Shown: positions 33,407 through 43,879 of the stretch, one piece after another
Layout: each line of letters starts with the position of its first letter
Numbering within the stretch: position 1 is the stretch's first letter
Source of the DNA: Paenibacillus donghaensis
Lineage (GTDB): Bacteria > Bacillota > Bacilli > Paenibacillales > Paenibacillaceae
NCBI RefSeq assembly: GCF_002192415.1
Contig: NZ_CP021780.1
Span: 3,534,001-3,598,000, forward strand
Direction of reading: 5' to 3'
DNA: 64,000 nt
The notes under the pieces: model-generated
The model's database searches: none
What the model was told of the DNA's origin: nothing
The model's input: the letters and a program-made list of their open reading frames with translations, nothing else
Translations under genes and position numbers: made by a program

Positions 33407-34255
33407 CTATTCCAGCTCTAGAATTCCCGCTCGCGGTGTAACGCCAAAGGCGGCGGCCAAGTCGGCCAGCTGGCGGTCGGTGATCTTCTGCTTGATCTCT
33501 CTGCCGCCGATCAGGTTATAGACAATCGCAGCCTTCTCAATGGTTTCTACCAGCCCGAACGTCGAATCCATCGTTGTGCCTGTTACAAAGATCCCATGCT
33601 GCGGCCAGATGACTACGCGGTAATCCTTCATCTTAGTGGCGGTTTCGCGGCCAATCTCGCTGCTGCCGGGAACCATCCAAGGAATGACGCTGACGCCGTC
33701 AGGAAATACCACCAGACATTCGGTGCACATTTCCCAGAGGGTTTTGGTGAATTTCAGCTCATCCAGCTCATGGGTAAAGGTCATCGCAATTACGTTGGTA
33801 GCGTGGGTGTGCAGCACGATCCGGTGCTTCGGATCTACCTTCAGCCGTTCGATATGGCTCATGAAATGGGAAGCCAGCTCACTGGTTGGCACCGCACCAT
33901 TGCGCAGGCCCCAGAGCACTTCCACGCTCTGCCCTTCTGCACTTACCCGCAGTATACCGAGGTTCGCTTCCGGGTCTTTGATTACATTGCGAAAATATTT
34001 GCCCGAACCGGTGACGATAAAATATTTGCCGGCCAGTTCCTTCACCGGAAACGTGAGCGCAATTGTCCGCAGAGGCTCGCGAATGTTAATGTATTTCGCT
34101 ACTTCTTCTTCATCCAGCAGATAGCTGACATTCCCGCCGTTCAGTTCATCCCAGCCCAGCTCCCACATGTGGCGGGTAATTTCCGACATTTCCTGGATAA
34201 ACGGAGCTTCTGTTCCGGCAATATAACCTGTCGATTCGATAACGGATGTGCTCAT
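33407..34255 (-). CDS. rhaD: L-rhamnulose-1-phosphate aldolase
   Basis: The 282-residue class II aldolase splits rhamnulose-1-phosphate into DHAP and L-lactaldehyde. The zinc ligands are visible in VLHTHATN and [25 protein letters not shown] precedes the ATG. It is the last gene of fucO-like/rhaB/rhaA/rhaD. Repeat C3 lies directly downstream and no clear terminator separates them. Confidence 0.93.
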   Translation of the reverse strand: MSTSVIESTGYIAGTEAPFIQEMSEITRHMWELGWDELNGGNVSYLLDEEEVAKYINIREPLRTIALTFPVKELAGKYFIVTGSGKYFRNVIKDPEANLGILRVSAEGQSVEVLWGLRNGAVPTSELASHFMSHIERLKVDPKHRIVLHTHATNVIAMTFTHELDELKFTKTLWEMCTECLVVFPDGVSVIPWMVPGSSEIGRETATKMKDYRVVIWPQHGIFVTGTTMDSTFGLVETIEKAAIVYNLIGGREIKQKITDRQLADLAAAFGVTPRAGILELE

Positions 34256-34316
34256 TATGTTGTCTCTCCTTTAGTTTCCAAGTCTAGTGCAGGGCTCTTC
34301 AGAACCTCTGCCCTTT

Positions 34317-35573
34317 CTATCTTGCTGCAAGCACTTCCTGCTCGTAAGTCTTCACATCAGCCAGCCATTGCTCACGCACCGGAGTGCCTTGAGTAGCACA
34401 GTAGTAATCCCAAACTGCCCCGAACGGATACGACTTGAACTCTTCCACGAGCGCCAGGCGGGAGGTATAATCTCCGTCCAGTTCCAGCTGCTTCAGCGTG
34501 GCTACCGGCTCCAGCATCGCGCGCAGCAGCGCCTTGATGGTATTGCGTGTGCCGATGACCCAGGCTGCAATATGATTGATGCTGCCATCGAAGAAATCGA
34601 GGCCGATATTCGTACGGCCCAGCAGGTCACCACGCACCAGCTCGCGGGCGATTTCCAGAAGTTCATCATCCATCGTTACTACATGGTCGCTATCCCAGCG
34701 GACCGGACGGCTGACATGCAGCAGCAGCTGCTCACTGAACATCAGAATGGAGGACAGCTTATTGGAGATGAATTCAAGCGGATGGAAATGGCCGGCATCC
34801 AGGCACAAGGCCTTGCCGCGTGTGAGGGCATATCCCATATAGAATTCATGTGATCCAACCACATAACTCTCGGACCCGATGCCAAACAATTTGCTCTCGA
34901 CCGCATCGATGTTGTATTGCTTGTCGATCGGTTCGCTAAAAATCTCATCCAGCGATTCCTGCAGCCGCACCCGTGGCGCCAGACGGTCAACCGGCGTATC
35001 CTTGTAGCCGTCCGGCACCCAGAAGTTGGTTACACATGTCTGGCCCAGCTCACGGCCGAAATGCTCGGCAATTCTGCGTGAAGCTTTGCAGTGGGCAATC
35101 CAGAAGCTGCGGATTTCCTCGTCCGCATGACTGAGCGTGAAGCCGTCTGCCGCTTTGGGATGTGAGAAGCAGGTTGGATTGAAATCAAGGCCAAGCCCTT
35201 GCTCTTTGGCCCAGCTGACCCAGTTATCAAAATGACGGGGCTCCAGCTCATCCAGATCGACTGTTTCCTCGGTGTCAGCATAAATGGCATGCAGGTTGAC
35301 CTTGTGTTTGCCGGGGATCAGCGACAGAGCCTTCTCCAGATCCTGGCGCAGCTCATCCGGCGTACCGGCACGGCCGGGATAGCTCCCGGTTACGGCAATA
35401 CCGCCGCTTAGGGTTTTGTCCTTAAAAAGAAATCCTTGAACATCGTCGCCCTGCCAGCAATGCAGTGAAATCTTGATCTGTGCCAGCTTCTCCAGCACTT
35501 CCTCCACGTTGATCCCGTGCCCGGCGTATAATTTCTTGGCTTCGTTGTAACTGTTGATAATGCTCTGGTCCAT
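34317..35573 (-). CDS. rhaA: L-rhamnose isomerase
   Basis: The 418-residue metal-dependent TIM-barrel enzyme interconverts L-rhamnose and L-rhamnulose. Length and segments such as [20 protein letters not shown] and [15 protein letters not shown] fit the RhaA family. AGGAGGCTGCAGC precedes the ATG. It lies between rhaB and rhaD with short gaps (31 and 61 bases), consistent with one operon. Confidence 0.94.
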   Translation of the reverse strand: MDQSIINSYNEAKKLYAGHGINVEEVLEKLAQIKISLHCWQGDDVQGFLFKDKTLSGGIAVTGSYPGRAGTPDELRQDLEKALSLIPGKHKVNLHAIYADTEETVDLDELEPRHFDNWVSWAKEQGLGLDFNPTCFSHPKAADGFTLSHADEEIRSFWIAHCKASRRIAEHFGRELGQTCVTNFWVPDGYKDTPVDRLAPRVRLQESLDEIFSEPIDKQYNIDAVESKLFGIGSESYVVGSHEFYMGYALTRGKALCLDAGHFHPLEFISNKLSSILMFSEQLLLHVSRPVRWDSDHVVTMDDELLEIARELVRGDLLGRTNIGLDFFDGSINHIAAWVIGTRNTIKALLRAMLEPVATLKQLELDGDYTSRLALVEEFKSYPFGAVWDYYCATQGTPVREQWLADVKTYEQEVLAAR

Positions 35574-35604
35574 GCTGCAGCCTCCTAAAGTTGTATTGTA
35601 GTTT

Positions 35605-37053
35605 CTATTGAAGTGCTTTCCAGCGGGTTACAATCCGCTCCAATTCAGGAACTGTCTCTGGAAAGTAATGCTTAATCTCAAAGGACCTGCCAACCAAGGC
35701 TCTGGCTTCCTTAATGTCGGCCAGGCTGCCTTCGCTGATCATCTGCACAGCCAGATTGCCCAGCGCCGTTGATTCCGTGGGTCCGGCCGTCACTTCCCTG
35801 CCGATCACATTCGCAGTCAACTGACAGAGCAGACTGTTATTTGCGCCGCCGCCGACGATCTGCAGCAGCTCGACGGGTTCTCCTGTCAGCTGTTCCAGCT
35901 CCTCCAGATAGGTCAGATAGGTCAAGGCCAGGCTGTCAAAAATGCAGCGTGCCAGCTCACCCGTCGTTTGCGGCACCGGCTGTCCGCTCTCTGCACAGGC
36001 ATTGCGGATTTCCTCAATCATATTCGGTGGGTTGAGGAACCGCGGGGCGTTGCAGGGAATCAGGCTGCGGAAGCCTTCGGTTTCCCCGGCCTGCTGCGCC
36101 AGCTCCGCGAAGCTGTAACGGTTGCCGTCCAGTCTGCGCACCTCCTGAATCAGCCACAGGCCCATAATGTTCTTCAGGAAGCGGTAGGTTCCATAAGCGC
36201 CCCACTCATTGGTGTAGTTAGCTTCCATGGCCTGCCTGTTGTTGAGCGGCTGCTCCCGCTCCACTCCCAGCAGCGACCAGGTGCCGCTGCTGATGTAAGC
36301 TGACGTACGCCCTGCTTCCAGTGGTGCTCCCAGCACGGCGGAAGCCGTGTCATGAGTGGCCGCGCAGATGACCCGGCATACAGGCAGGTCATGCCCAGTC
36401 ATTAGCGCAGCGGACAACGTGCCAAGCTCTTCACCAGGCTCGGTCAATCGGGCGAATTGCTCCCTGCGGATATGAAGTAAAGACAGCAGATCAGAGTCAT
36501 AATCACGCGTATCCAGGTTCAGCAGCTGGGTGGTCGAAGCATTCGTGACTTCATTGATCTTACGGCCGGTTAGTCGGTAATAGAGGTAATCAGGCACAAG
36601 CAGGATCTGATCCGCTTGTGAAATTTCTTCCGGTGCATGGGCATACAGCTGATATAAAGTGTTGAAGCTTAAGCGCTGAATGCCTGTTTTGGCATAGACC
36701 TCAGCGGGTGAAATCCGCTCTGCGACCTGCTCCATCATCTGATCGGTGCGGCGGTCACGGTAGGCGTAGACCTCCTGGATGCGGTTTCCGTCCGCATCCA
36801 GAAGCACATAATCCACTGCCCAGGTATCGATGCCCAGCGTACACTGCTCAATTCCGCGGGCCTTGGCCTTGGAGAGTCCGTCTATCACCTGGTCGAACAA
36901 ATAATCAATATCCCAGAAGCAGGAATTCTCCCGTTCTGTAAATCCGTTGCTGAAGCGGTGAAGCTCCTCCAGGGAGAGAACCCCGTCCCGGACCGTTCCG
37001 AGCACCAGCCGCCCGCTGGAGGCGCCAATATCGACGGCAATATGATAGTTCAC
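35605..37053 (-). CDS. rhaB: Rhamnulokinase
   Basis: The 482-residue FGGY-family kinase phosphorylates L-rhamnulose at C1. The N-terminal ATPase motif [12 protein letters not shown] and the second-domain [16 protein letters not shown] are visible. The start is GTG, six bases after AAGGAGG. It is the second gene of the rha operon, after the lactaldehyde reductase-like gene. Confidence 0.94.
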   Translation of the reverse strand: MNYHIAVDIGASSGRLVLGTVRDGVLSLEELHRFSNGFTERENSCFWDIDYLFDQVIDGLSKAKARGIEQCTLGIDTWAVDYVLLDADGNRIQEVYAYRDRRTDQMMEQVAERISPAEVYAKTGIQRLSFNTLYQLYAHAPEEISQADQILLVPDYLYYRLTGRKINEVTNASTTQLLNLDTRDYDSDLLSLLHIRREQFARLTEPGEELGTLSAALMTGHDLPVCRVICAATHDTASAVLGAPLEAGRTSAYISSGTWSLLGVEREQPLNNRQAMEANYTNEWGAYGTYRFLKNIMGLWLIQEVRRLDGNRYSFAELAQQAGETEGFRSLIPCNAPRFLNPPNMIEEIRNACAESGQPVPQTTGELARCIFDSLALTYLTYLEELEQLTGEPVELLQIVGGGANNSLLCQLTANVIGREVTAGPTESTALGNLAVQMISEGSLADIKEARALVGRSFEIKHYFPETVPELERIVTRWKALQ

Positions 37054-37077
37054 AGGGAACCTCCTTATGAATGATAG

Positions 37078-38229
37078 CTAGAGTATTTTTTTGAACAGGG
37101 CAATAACCTCTTCTTTGGTCGGAATAAAAGGGTTCCCCGGTGCGCAGGCATCCTTCATCGCGTTCTCGGACAACAGGTCCAGATCGACTTCATCCACACC
37201 CAGCTCGGACAGCTTCGCCGGAATGCCCACTTCCTTGGACAAGGCCTTGATCGACTCAATCACGAAATCTGCGCATTCCTTGTCGCTCTTGCCTTCCACC
37301 TGCAAGCCGATGGCTTTGGCGATAGCTCTGAACTTCTCGGGCACATGCTTGGCATTCTCTTCTTCCACAAATGGCAGCAGCATTGCGTTGCAGACGCCAT
37401 GTGGCAAATCATATACCCCGCCCAGCTGATGCGCCATAGCATGCACATAACCCAGTCCGGCATTGTTGAAGGCCAATCCGCCGAGGAAAATGGCATAGAC
37501 CATCTGCTCACGCGCTTCGATGTCATGGCCGTTCTTGACTGTACGGGCAAGGTTCGCGAAGATCAGCTCTACGGCAGCCAGTGCAGTGGCATCCGTAACC
37601 GGATAGGCTCCCGGAGTCACCAGTGCTTCGATCGCATGGGTCAGGGCATCCATCCCGGTAGCTGCTGTAAGATCAGCCGGCTTATCCACCATCAGCTGCG
37701 GATCATTGACGGAAATGGTAGCGAGACTATTCTTGTCAACCATAACCATCTTCACTTTACGTTCTTCATCGGTAATTACATAGTTAATCGTTACTTCTGC
37801 AGATGTACCGGCGGTTGTGTTGACCGCTACAATCGGCAGCGCTTTATTCTTCGATTTATGAACGCCTTCATACTCCTTGATATGGCCGCCATTGGTGGCG
37901 ATGATGCCAATCCCCTTCGCGGTATCCTGCGGCGAGCCGCCGCCGATGGAGATCAGGTAGTCACACTGATTGGCTCTCAGGAAATCCGCCCCGTCATGCA
38001 CATTCTTGCAAGTGGGGTTGGGCTTCACTTCATCATAGACAACATACTCAATGCCCGCTGCATCCAGCACAGCCAGCAGTTTGCCGGCGATGCCGCTCTT
38101 CATCAGAAATTTATCAGTTACCACCAGCGCCTTCTTCAGATTCAGCTCCTGAATATAAGGACCGATTTCCTGCAGACAGCCTTTGCCCATAATATTGATG
38201 GACGGAACATAAAAGACATGTGTACTCAT
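37078..38229 (-). CDS. fucO: Iron-containing alcohol dehydrogenase, lactaldehyde reductase-like
   Basis: The 383-residue group III dehydrogenase has the NAD-binding ISIGGGSPQDTAKGI and the iron-ligand motif GMDALTHAIEAL...HAMAHQLGGVYDLPHG. In the rhamnose pathway it would reduce L-lactaldehyde, the product of RhaD, to 1,2-propanediol under low oxygen. Its place at the head of the rha operon supports that role. GGGAGG lies 12 bases before the ATG. The fucO name is by function; orthology is not tested. Confidence 0.87.
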   Translation of the reverse strand: MSTHVFYVPSINIMGKGCLQEIGPYIQELNLKKALVVTDKFLMKSGIAGKLLAVLDAAGIEYVVYDEVKPNPTCKNVHDGADFLRANQCDYLISIGGGSPQDTAKGIGIIATNGGHIKEYEGVHKSKNKALPIVAVNTTAGTSAEVTINYVITDEERKVKMVMVDKNSLATISVNDPQLMVDKPADLTAATGMDALTHAIEALVTPGAYPVTDATALAAVELIFANLARTVKNGHDIEAREQMVYAIFLGGLAFNNAGLGYVHAMAHQLGGVYDLPHGVCNAMLLPFVEEENAKHVPEKFRAIAKAIGLQVEGKSDKECADFVIESIKALSKEVGIPAKLSELGVDEVDLDLLSENAMKDACAPGNPFIPTKEEVIALFKKIL

Positions 38230-38440
38230 TTGATTGACCAGCCTCCCGATAATTTGTTCTTCAGCAAAACTCTAGTTTCCTGCTCTTTCTAACGTTCTCC
38301 TGCAGTTCCGGAAGAGAAAATGGCTCCGGCTGCAGCTCCTCAGGCTGGCCTCCGAGGATCTCAGCGGGCCGGCTCTGGCGTGCTCCGAATGCTATGCGCT
38401 TTCAGAGAATCTTCACCTTCTCATCGTAGCTTCGCAAATC

Positions 38441-38513
38441 TTTGTTGTCAACAAATAAAATAATAATAATGTTGTTTTTATTTGTTTACTGTCTGTTTTG
38501 TGCAGAATATAAT
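38441..38513 (+). promoter_or_regulatory. rha/deoR divergent promoter with inverted repeats
   Basis: AACAAATAAAA (38450-38460) and TTTTATTTGTT (38476-38486) are an exact 11-bp inverted pair. The left arm overlaps a shorter palindrome, TTTGTTGTCAACAAA (38441-38455). The right arm overlaps the -35 (TTTACT, 38485) of a promoter with TATAAT at 38508-38513 (17-base spacer) reading into the DeoR gene. It is a likely operator for autoregulation and rha control. Confidence 0.6.
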
Positions 38514-38562
38514 AAGATCAATTATAGTTGTTGAATATAGATAACTCCGGAAGGTGATTGTG

Positions 38563-39318
38563 ATGCTGGCTGCGGAAAGACGTAAGAGAATTATAGATTT
38601 GGTTCATCAGGACAAAAGAGTGCTCGTGGCCGATTTAAGCCGGATGTTCGAGGTAACGGAAGAAACGATCCGCAGGGATCTGGAGAAGCTGGAGAAAGAC
38701 GGTATTCTTAGCCGCACCTACGGGGGTGCGATGCTGAACCGCCATACGAATGAGGATCTGCCTTTTGTCACCCGCAATGCCATCAACACGGACATCAAGC
38801 GCAATATTGCGCTGAAGGCGCTGGGCCTGATCAAGGACGGCGATACGCTAATGGTTGACCCCAGCTCGACGGCCTTTGAATTCCTGAAGCTGCTGGGTAA
38901 CAAAAATAACCTGACCATTATCACGAATTCGGTCAATATTCTGCATGAGTTCGCTAATTCAGGCATGAACATCATTTCATCGGGCGGTTCCCTTCGTTAC
39001 CGCTCTCTCTCTCTCGTTGGCCCGATTGCCCATGATACGATCCAGCGCTACAACGTGGATACAGCAGTGATCAGCTGCAAGGGGATTGATCTGGACCAGG
39101 GCATTACTGATTCCAACGAACCCGAATGCGAACTGAAGAAATACATGCTGCGCCAGGCCGAGAAAGTCGTGCTGCTGGCCGACCACACCAAATTTGGCAA
39201 AATAGCCTTCACGAAGCTGGTCGAGCTGGCGCGGGTTGACTGCCTGATTACCGACCGCAAGCCTTCGGACGCCTGGCTGAAAGCGCTGAAGGAGCAGCAT
39301 ATTGAAGTGCTGTATTAA
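38563..39318 (+). CDS. DeoR/GlpR family regulator, probable rhamnose operon regulator
   Basis: The 251-residue protein has a DeoR winged helix (ERRKRIIDLVHQDKRVLVAD...VTEETIRRDLEKLE) and a sugar-phosphate isomerase-like effector domain (from about residue 75). Members respond to phosphorylated sugars. Position divergent from the rha operon suggests it controls those genes, probably via rhamnulose-1-phosphate (inference). I place the start at ATG 38563, eight bases after GGAAGG. A GTG at 38554 overlaps that site. Confidence 0.88.
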   Translation: MLAAERRKRIIDLVHQDKRVLVADLSRMFEVTEETIRRDLEKLEKDGILSRTYGGAMLNRHTNEDLPFVTRNAINTDIKRNIALKALGLIKDGDTLMVDPSSTAFEFLKLLGNKNNLTIITNSVNILHEFANSGMNIISSGGSLRYRSLSLVGPIAHDTIQRYNVDTAVISCKGIDLDQGITDSNEPECELKKYMLRQAEKVVLLADHTKFGKIAFTKLVELARVDCLITDRKPSDAWLKALKEQHIEVLY

Positions 39319-39323
39319 CGACG

Positions 39324-39355
39324 AACAAGCCCGCGTGCATATGCGCGGGCTTGTT
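39324..39355 (+). terminator. Intrinsic terminator of the DeoR gene
   Basis: AACAAGCCCGCG and CGCGGGCTTGTT surround TGCATATG. The T-rich tail is short. Confidence 0.8.
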
Positions 39356-39357
39356 TG

Positions 39358-39762
39358 CTTGCGCTAGATGAGCAAGACTGTCTGTTTGCGTTCACAGATG
39401 TGAGGGAAGGTTGCTTACGTTCAGCAGGGCCTCGCCGGGATGATACGCTTCAATAATACCCGGCAGCTTGCCTACGTATTTCATGAATAGCTTCTTCAGC
39501 TGCCGGCACATTGTGGTATACGCCCCTCTCCGCCACCTTGTAGATCATAAGATCGCTCGGCAACGTGCCATTGGATGGTTCAACGAACTAATGTGGACTT
39601 TTGGGAGGGGTAAATAAGGGGGGTCTTATTTTTGCTTACTTGTAGCCTTTGGGCTCGCACATCGCAAAGGCATTATTGCCTCTCATTTGGGTGTTTTTCC
39701 TTATATTACTCCCCATGGATACCATCCTGGATCTGATCATGCTGTAGCATATTAACTTCCTG
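39358..39762. other. Gene-free stretch, possible remnant
   Basis: I see no convincing gene in these 400 bases. On the minus strand a 39-codon frame (39392-39511) contains LPGIIEAYHPGEALLNV, which looks protein-like and has a GGAG upstream. It may be the last piece of a lost carbohydrate-enzyme gene or a chance frame. Confidence 0.3.
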
Positions 39763-41235
39763 TCAACTGAGTGCTTTATATTCAAAATAGGCGAAATAAG
39801 CCGGCAGCGCCTGCTGGTCCAGATCCTGGGCGCACAAGCAGGCATATGAGCCGGTGAAGCCAAGCTTGCCGCCGTATTCATCGGATAAGGTTCCGAAATC
39901 GAGCGGCGTACAGACCGCCGTCCAGGTGATGCCGTCCGGGGAAGCCGAGAACACCAGTTCACGGCCCTGGATTGCAGCCTTCAAATAATACCTCTCCCAG
40001 GTTCTGACCGAAATCTGCATGGAGGTAAGCTCATCGTATTGGCCGCCCCTGCACATCACGACGCCCAGGCAGGGGCCGCGCAGCTCATCCGCTGTAACAC
40101 GTAAATAATAATAGTCCTTGTCATCATAGTAGAGCGCAAGTCCCGCCATCTGCATAAAGTGCTCAGGCGCAAACTCCAGACAGGTCGAGATCTCGCAGGC
40201 AAAATGCTGAATCGGCCGACCAACCAAGCTTTGGTCGAAATTAGAGGCCAAGGACTCCCGTCCTCTCAGCCGCAGATAGCCTGGACGTTCGCTGAGACTG
40301 GCCCAGTCCGGTTCAATCGGCACCCGCAGGCTCTGGTAAGGCGCCCCCAACTGGTCACGGTCGAATTCGTCCCGCCCGGGCACAGCAGGAAACGGATGCA
40401 GCGGCAGGTCCGGGCCCTCCACTTCAAGCGCAGGCAGCTTCCCGCCGTGTGCGAGACGCAGCCAGCCGTCCTCCGTCCATTCGCAGCGCTGGATCGCCGT
40501 CTCCCGCCCGAGTGGGTTCAGGGTCGCCGTTCCGGGGATGGGACGCGTGCACAAATGTGCCATATACCACTCGCCGCTCTGCGTTTCGACCAGTGAGCCA
40601 TGTCCTGCCTGCTGGAAAGGATAAGTCAGATCATGTGCTGTGGTCATGATCGGGAAATCCGGGTCAGTCTCATAGGGACCGGTCAGAGTACGGCTGCGGG
40701 CCAGTGTCACCATATGATTGACACCTGTTCCGCCTTCAGCGACCAGCAGATAATAATAACCGCCGCGTCTGTACAGCTGCGGGCCTTCCGTTACGCCTGT
40801 CGGTGTACCGTGGTAGAGCTCATGGATCGGCCCGGTCAGCTTGCCGGTGTGAGGGTCATATTCCTGCATTACAATCCCTGAGAAGCTGCTGTGCTGCTTG
40901 CGGAAATCCCAGCGCATGTTCAGCAGCCATTTGCGGCCGTCCTCGTCATGGAACAGGAATGGGTCGAATCCGCTGCCGTTTAACCGTACCGGCTGGCTCC
41001 AGGGTCCCAGCAGATTCTCAGAGGTAATAAGATAATTATGCAGGTCTTTGTATACACTCTGGCGCGACTTCACATCGGTGTAGAGCAGATAATAGAGTCC
41101 GTCGTGGTAGGACAACGCCGGTGCCCAGATCGAGCCTGAGCTTCCGTTGCCGCGGAGACTCACCTGCGCTTCAGTCGTCAGCACACGGGTAAGCGTTCTC
41201 CAGTTCACCAGATCTCTGGAGTGGTGAATTTCCAC
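39763..41235 (-). pseudogene. GH43 glycosidase gene lacking its 5' end
   Basis: The frame encodes a five-bladed propeller of the GH43 xylosidase/arabinofuranosidase type (IWAPALSYHDGLYYLLYT, GFDPFLFHDEDGRKWLLN, GVTEGPQLYRRGGYYYLL with the acid Glu) and a C-terminal beta-sandwich of the GH43_C2 type. The coding match extends upstream of the first ATG to DYYIATSTFEWFPGVEI (about 41283), but the first blade segment with the N-x-D-P general base Asp is absent. AGGAGG followed by ATG (41278-41280) is present but in the wrong frame. The gene thus looks 5'-truncated and frameshifted at its start, probably inactive. Coordinates give the longest frame from an ATG. Confidence 0.65.
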
Positions 41236-41382
41236 GCCGGGAAACCATTCAAAGGTCGAAGTAGCAATATAATAGTCATGGCTGAGGACCTCCTGAAATA
41301 GGATAATGAGTTTATTTTGCTTTGTCCTGTTATTTCCAGCGAATTCCCCAATTTTTTATATCGCCTTCATTTGGAATACAGG

Positions 41383-41419
41383 TATAATGGACAGTACCAC
41401 AAAATGTTTATTTTTTGTC
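41383..41419 (+). promoter_or_regulatory. AraC gene promoter with shared 19-bp motif
   Basis: TATAAT (41383-41388) is followed by AAAATGTTTATTTTTTGTC (41401-41419), which ends 14 bases before the AraC start codon. The same 19-bp motif occurs twice in the GH28/GH88 divergent region (43880-43898 and, inverted, 43969-43987). Confidence 0.6.
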
Positions 41420-41433
41420 ATGATGGAGGCGCT

Positions 41434-42288
41434 ATGAAACAGCTGTTTGAACCCGTTATTTTTGAAGGGCCACATACCTTGGTTTTCAATCCCAAGCTGT
41501 ATACCGACGACCATTACAAAGGTTATTATCACTGGCATCAATGCTGTGAGATTATGTTAATCCATGCAGGTACTGGAAACGTGGTCGTGAATCAACAGAT
41601 GTATGATATTCGACGGGGCATGCTGTTTTTCTTCCAGCCCTATCAGCTGCACCGGATTTATTCCGAGGTTTCCCCGGACCGGCCGTTTAAGCGTTCCATC
41701 TTCTATATTGATCCCCATGTGGCGGAGAAGCTGCTCACCGGCTTTGCCAGAAGCAAAACGATGTTCTCCTCGCTGTGGCAGGGTAAGGATACACTCGGTG
41801 CGTTCGACCTGCAGGACCAAGCGGCGGTAATGGAGTGGGTACTGGATACCTATCAGCAGAGCAGCCGGAGCCCGGAGGAGGATACCGAGAGCATTACCCT
41901 CCTTCTGCTTCAGCTGCTGAGCTGCATAGGCGATGGGCACCGGAATCTGCTGCAGCGCAGCGAACTTCGTCCGCTGCGCTACTCTGAAACCATCATGCAC
42001 TGGATCGAAGACCATTATCATGAGGAAGTGAAGCTCGACCAGCTGGCAGAGGAAACTCATCTCTCCAAGTCCTATGTCTCACGGATCTTCCATCAGGAGA
42101 CTGGCAGCCGCCTGGTCGACTATCTTACCGCACGGCGAATCAAGCAGGCTTGCCGGCTGCTCAGCACTACCGATCTGAGTGTGGAGCAGATTGGAATCGC
42201 GGTTGGTTTTCCCAATGCCTCTTATTTCAACCAGCTGTTCAAAAAAGTACTGGGCACAACACCGCTTAAATACCGCAAAAGCAACTGA
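41434..42288 (+). CDS. AraC family transcription regulator
   Basis: The 284-residue protein has an N-terminal cupin sensor domain (YKGYYHWHQCCEIMLIHAGTG) and a C-terminal double helix-turn-helix of the AraC type (DQLAEETHLSKSYVSRIFHQ, VGFPNASYFNQLFKKVLG). Start: ATG 41434 after GATGGAGG. It lies between the GH43 remnant and the convergent GH28-like gene. A 19-bp motif directly upstream of its start recurs in the GH28/GH88 promoter region, so it probably regulates those genes and itself. Confidence 0.88.
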   Translation: MKQLFEPVIFEGPHTLVFNPKLYTDDHYKGYYHWHQCCEIMLIHAGTGNVVVNQQMYDIRRGMLFFFQPYQLHRIYSEVSPDRPFKRSIFYIDPHVAEKLLTGFARSKTMFSSLWQGKDTLGAFDLQDQAAVMEWVLDTYQQSSRSPEEDTESITLLLLQLLSCIGDGHRNLLQRSELRPLRYSETIMHWIEDHYHEEVKLDQLAEETHLSKSYVSRIFHQETGSRLVDYLTARRIKQACRLLSTTDLSVEQIGIAVGFPNASYFNQLFKKVLGTTPLKYRKSN

Positions 42289-42325
42289 GGATGCCCAGGC
42301 GGATGAACCAGAATACAATGGCAGC

Positions 42326-43768
42326 TTATTCTGTGGCAAACACGATATTCCGTGCGAACCCGTTGGTCAGAACCTGTTCAGTCTCGGCAGAGTCCACCCG
42401 CTCTCCGTTAATCACCAGATTCATGAAGGTTACGCCGTCGACAGTCCGCTGCTCATCGAAGCCGTAGATCCGGGAGGGCTGGACCATCCCACCGCTGAAC
42501 ACAATATCGCGGAAGGTGATGTTCTCAATGCCGGTTCCCGGCTCCGGGTTGTAATCCTTGTTCTGCACGACACGCACATCAAACAGCTGTCCCTGCTCAA
42601 TATGCTCCACCCGGATGTTGCTGTAGAGCACATTGCGCACCGTATTGCGGTCGCCGGCATTAATCGCTAACGCCCCCCAATAATTCTCCTGCGGCTCATG
42701 GTGCTCCAGAATATCGATATTCTCGAACACAAGATTCTCAATGAGATCCCCGTTCCGATGATGGTCGCCGTGTATTCCAATCATCAGCGGATGAGCCACA
42801 TCTGCCCAGAGAATGGAATCGCGCACACTGATATTGCGGCTGTCTCCATAGTAGTCCCAGCGTGAACCATAAATGGCGATGCAGTCATCCGAATTACGCA
42901 TAAACACATCGCGGACCGCAATATCCGTGCTGGACATGATATCAATGCCGTCCGACCAGCCGCGGGTACTGAAGGCTTTGAAATTACTGATGCTGACGTC
43001 TGAAGACTGGCCGATAAAGATACTGTAATGCGGCGGATCAATCACCGTAATGCCTTCCACGGCCACTTTGCTGGAGAACACAATACGCACGCCCCGGAAA
43101 GCCGAATAACGGTGGAAATCAGCCAGGTAGATGATCCCGCGCCCACGTATAACCACATCCTCAACATGATCGCACACCAGCGAACCCACCAGCGCTGAAC
43201 CACCCGCCAGATATACGGTAGTTCCCGATGGAACAGGCAACACTGTTTCTTCTATATAATGGGTACCCGGAGCAAAATAGAGCACCGACGGCTTCTCGCC
43301 GCTGGCTGCATCGGCTGTATCCAGCAGACGCAGAATATCCTGCGTGCGGTGTATGCCCGGCTTCAGCAGCAGCACATGCGATTCCTCCGGCAGCGGCGGC
43401 AGCAGCTCCAGCGGATTGGCGAACAAATGCAGATTGCGGAAGCGCTCCCCGTTAATTTCAACCGACAGCTTTTGTGGCCCATCCAATGTGAATCTGAGTG
43501 TGTTCCCTTCCGGCATACAAGTGATCCCGCGGGATGCAGGCGCAATGCTGATGCTGGACACCGCTGTGTAGAGACAAGTAATTTCAACCTCTGCAGTCCC
43601 TTCCAGATCAAAAAAAGCCAGCGATGCCGGCCGCACCTTATGCATATCCACCTTGACCTCATACACAAATATCTCCTGCCACTCCCCGCCGGTCGGGCGT
43701 ACACGCACCAGGAAATCTTCCCTTGCCGGAATATCCTTCGGGGCTACATCTACCTGTACTATACTCAT
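42326..43768 (-). CDS. GH28-like right-handed beta-helix glycosidase
   Basis: The 480-residue protein has an N-terminal beta-sandwich-like region (1-110) and a parallel beta-helix (about 125-460). GWSDGIDIMSSTDIAVRDVF and RNSDDCIAIYG resemble the DGI(D) and (D)DC catalytic motifs of GH28 polygalacturonases and rhamnogalacturonan hydrolases. There is no signal peptide, so it would act on imported oligosaccharides. The ATG follows GGGAGGATACAAGC. It is divergent from the GH88 gene with a shared regulatory region. The exact substrate is unknown; pectin fragments are most likely. Confidence 0.82.
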   Translation of the reverse strand: MSIVQVDVAPKDIPAREDFLVRVRPTGGEWQEIFVYEVKVDMHKVRPASLAFFDLEGTAEVEITCLYTAVSSISIAPASRGITCMPEGNTLRFTLDGPQKLSVEINGERFRNLHLFANPLELLPPLPEESHVLLLKPGIHRTQDILRLLDTADAASGEKPSVLYFAPGTHYIEETVLPVPSGTTVYLAGGSALVGSLVCDHVEDVVIRGRGIIYLADFHRYSAFRGVRIVFSSKVAVEGITVIDPPHYSIFIGQSSDVSISNFKAFSTRGWSDGIDIMSSTDIAVRDVFMRNSDDCIAIYGSRWDYYGDSRNISVRDSILWADVAHPLMIGIHGDHHRNGDLIENLVFENIDILEHHEPQENYWGALAINAGDRNTVRNVLYSNIRVEHIEQGQLFDVRVVQNKDYNPEPGTGIENITFRDIVFSGGMVQPSRIYGFDEQRTVDGVTFMNLVINGERVDSAETEQVLTNGFARNIVFATE

Positions 43769-43879
43769 GCTTGTATCCTCCCTGTTGCTTCTGCTTCAAT
43801 CTGCTCTGTTTTCATTTTATAAGCTCCCGGTCCCTATAATAAGCTGCAGCCGGCTTCCATAGTTATAAATAAATATGAG

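Noticed and set aside
38389..38403. cre-like TGAAAGCGCATAGC upstream of the rha operon
   Set aside because: Only the left half matches the CcpA consensus; the right half has several mismatches.
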